Source: Ulvibacterium sp965228935
GTDB taxonomy: Bacteria > Bacteroidota > Bacteroidia > Flavobacteriales > Flavobacteriaceae
DNA length: 64,000 nt
NCBI RefSeq assembly: GCF_965228935.1
Contig: NZ_OZ245846.1
Location: 310,001-374,000 of the forward strand
Direction of reading: 5' to 3'
The translations under genes and the position numbers were made by a program. The stretch's first letter is position 1. Every line of letters begins with the position of its first letter. Below, piece after piece: positions 63,377 to 64,000 of the stretch. The notes beneath the pieces are model-generated. The model had not been told where the DNA came from, made no database searches, and saw nothing but the letters and a program-made list of their open reading frames with translations.

Positions 63377-63411
63377 GAATGATCAATCTTTCGTATCAAG
63401 GAAATCCGTGG

Positions 63412-64000
63412 CTATTCCGATTTCAAAGATTCGACAGGATTCGACCTGACAGCCGAATAGATTCGATGGCCAACTGTCAGAAATGATATGGATATCATCG
63501 TCAAAGCCGGAAAGATAAAAATGTCAAGACCTAGATTTATATTGTAGGCATATCCTTCCAGCCAGGCCCTTCCCCCATAGAGGATTACCGGAATTGCCAG
63601 AAGTAGGGCAATTGCCAACAGTACGAGGTATTCCTTGGAGAGAAGGAACATCAGTCTGCCCGTACCGGCCCCAAGAACCTTTCTTATCCCTATTTCCTTG
63701 ACTTTTAAGACCACGGAAAAAGAGACCATTGCGAAAAGGCCTATACAAGCAATAAAAATCGTAAGAATGGCGAATGTCAAGAAGAGGTTTCCAAATTGCG
63801 TCACGGACTTATATTGCCCATTGTAGACATCTTCCAAAAAAAAGTAGTCGAGTGGATTACCGGGAAAAAATTCTTGATATGTCCTCTCTGCATGGGCAAT
63901 CGTTTCACGAACTTCCGATACGTTCATCTTGATGGAGATGTAGTTGCGTTCATTTTTCCCGAACTGTAATATGTAGGGCTGGTGGGAGTCCCTTAACGAT
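63412..64000 (-). CDS. FtsX/MacB-type ABC permease 3, C-terminal part (cut by window edge)
   Basis: The open frame continues to base 64000, so the ATG at 63927 is internal. Three TM helices follow the second periplasmic domain, with KEIGIRKVLGAG and the family end NPVESLKSE. A third member of the orphan permease group. Confidence 0.85.
   Translation of the reverse strand, partial: SLRDSHQPYILQFGKNERNYISIKMNVSEVRETIAHAERTYQEFFPGNPLDYFFLEDVYNGQYKSVTQFGNLFLTFAILTIFIACIGLFAMVSFSVVLKVKEIGIRKVLGAGTGRLMFLLSKEYLVLLAIALLLAIPVILYGGRAWLEGYAYNINLGLDIFIFPALTMISISFLTVGHRIYSAVRSNPVESLKSE

Noticed and set aside
1..64000. CRISPR array, rRNA, intact tRNA or complete insertion sequence
   Set aside because: None was recognised on reading either strand. 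A tRNA scan and IS search would settle it.

Overview
The window looks like the chromosome of a marine member of the Flavobacteriaceae (Bacteroidota). The signs are AT-rich spacers, a TonB-dependent receptor with a carboxypeptidase-regulatory N-domain, DUF6327, DUF3124 and YtxH small proteins, orphan FtsX/MacB-type permeases, a GH3-type protein, and a TAnnTTTG-like -7 element. The genus is not determined.

Layout. 1-4.9 kb is a mobile and decayed junction: the end of an alpha-2-macroglobulin-like gene, an AAA/DUF4143 ATPase, a scar where the 5' end of a type I restriction gene (hsdR) abuts the 5' end of a tyrosine recombinase, a 3' fragment of tRNA-Asp that marks an attachment site, and an intact tyrosine recombinase. 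4.9-11.4 kb holds a zinc-ribbon metallopeptidase, an HD-domain/PycTM fusion and a large phosphoesterase/beta-barrel lipoprotein. 11.6-26.3 kb is a stress and envelope block: YtxH-holin-like-DUF6327 operon, DUF3124 lipoprotein, hemerythrin, MscS channel, TrkH-type K+ transporter, DUF2383, DUF1328 and a broken DUF2945 gene. Four paralogous AraC-type regulators, a cyclase-like DUF2652 protein and a SRAP protein without its catalytic residues are interspersed. 26.4-33.9 kb has a minus-strand set of AsmA/DUF748-like envelope proteins, cardiolipin synthase, a small metalloprotease and a GH3 protein. A gene-free kilobase follows. 34.9-38.4 kb carries DUF3124, MarC, CorA and Dps.

39.0-45.8 kb is a plus-strand locus that reads as one unit: ECF sigma factor, short membrane (anti-sigma-like) protein, CpxP-like protein, YHYH protein, Asp-rich lipoprotein, EF-hand lipoprotein and a TonB-dependent receptor. 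I infer a cation-responsive surface system, which I do not recognise as described. 48.0-52.1 kb is a BlaI/M56-peptidase operon controlling a serine hydrolase and a PQQ-type propeller, with two tandem palindromic operators at its promoter. 52.4-64 kb has a serine recombinase, a DUF4038 glycosidase, three FtsX-type permeases (the last cut by the window edge), an esterase and an M1 peptidase.

The least expected signal is a roughly 65-bp dispersed repeat in the spacers from 38.6 to 63.4 kb. Four near-full copies and three degenerate ones share a GTTGGTTTTATG-type end. It belongs to no gene and I know no name for it. No rRNA, intact tRNA, CRISPR array or complete insertion sequence was seen.
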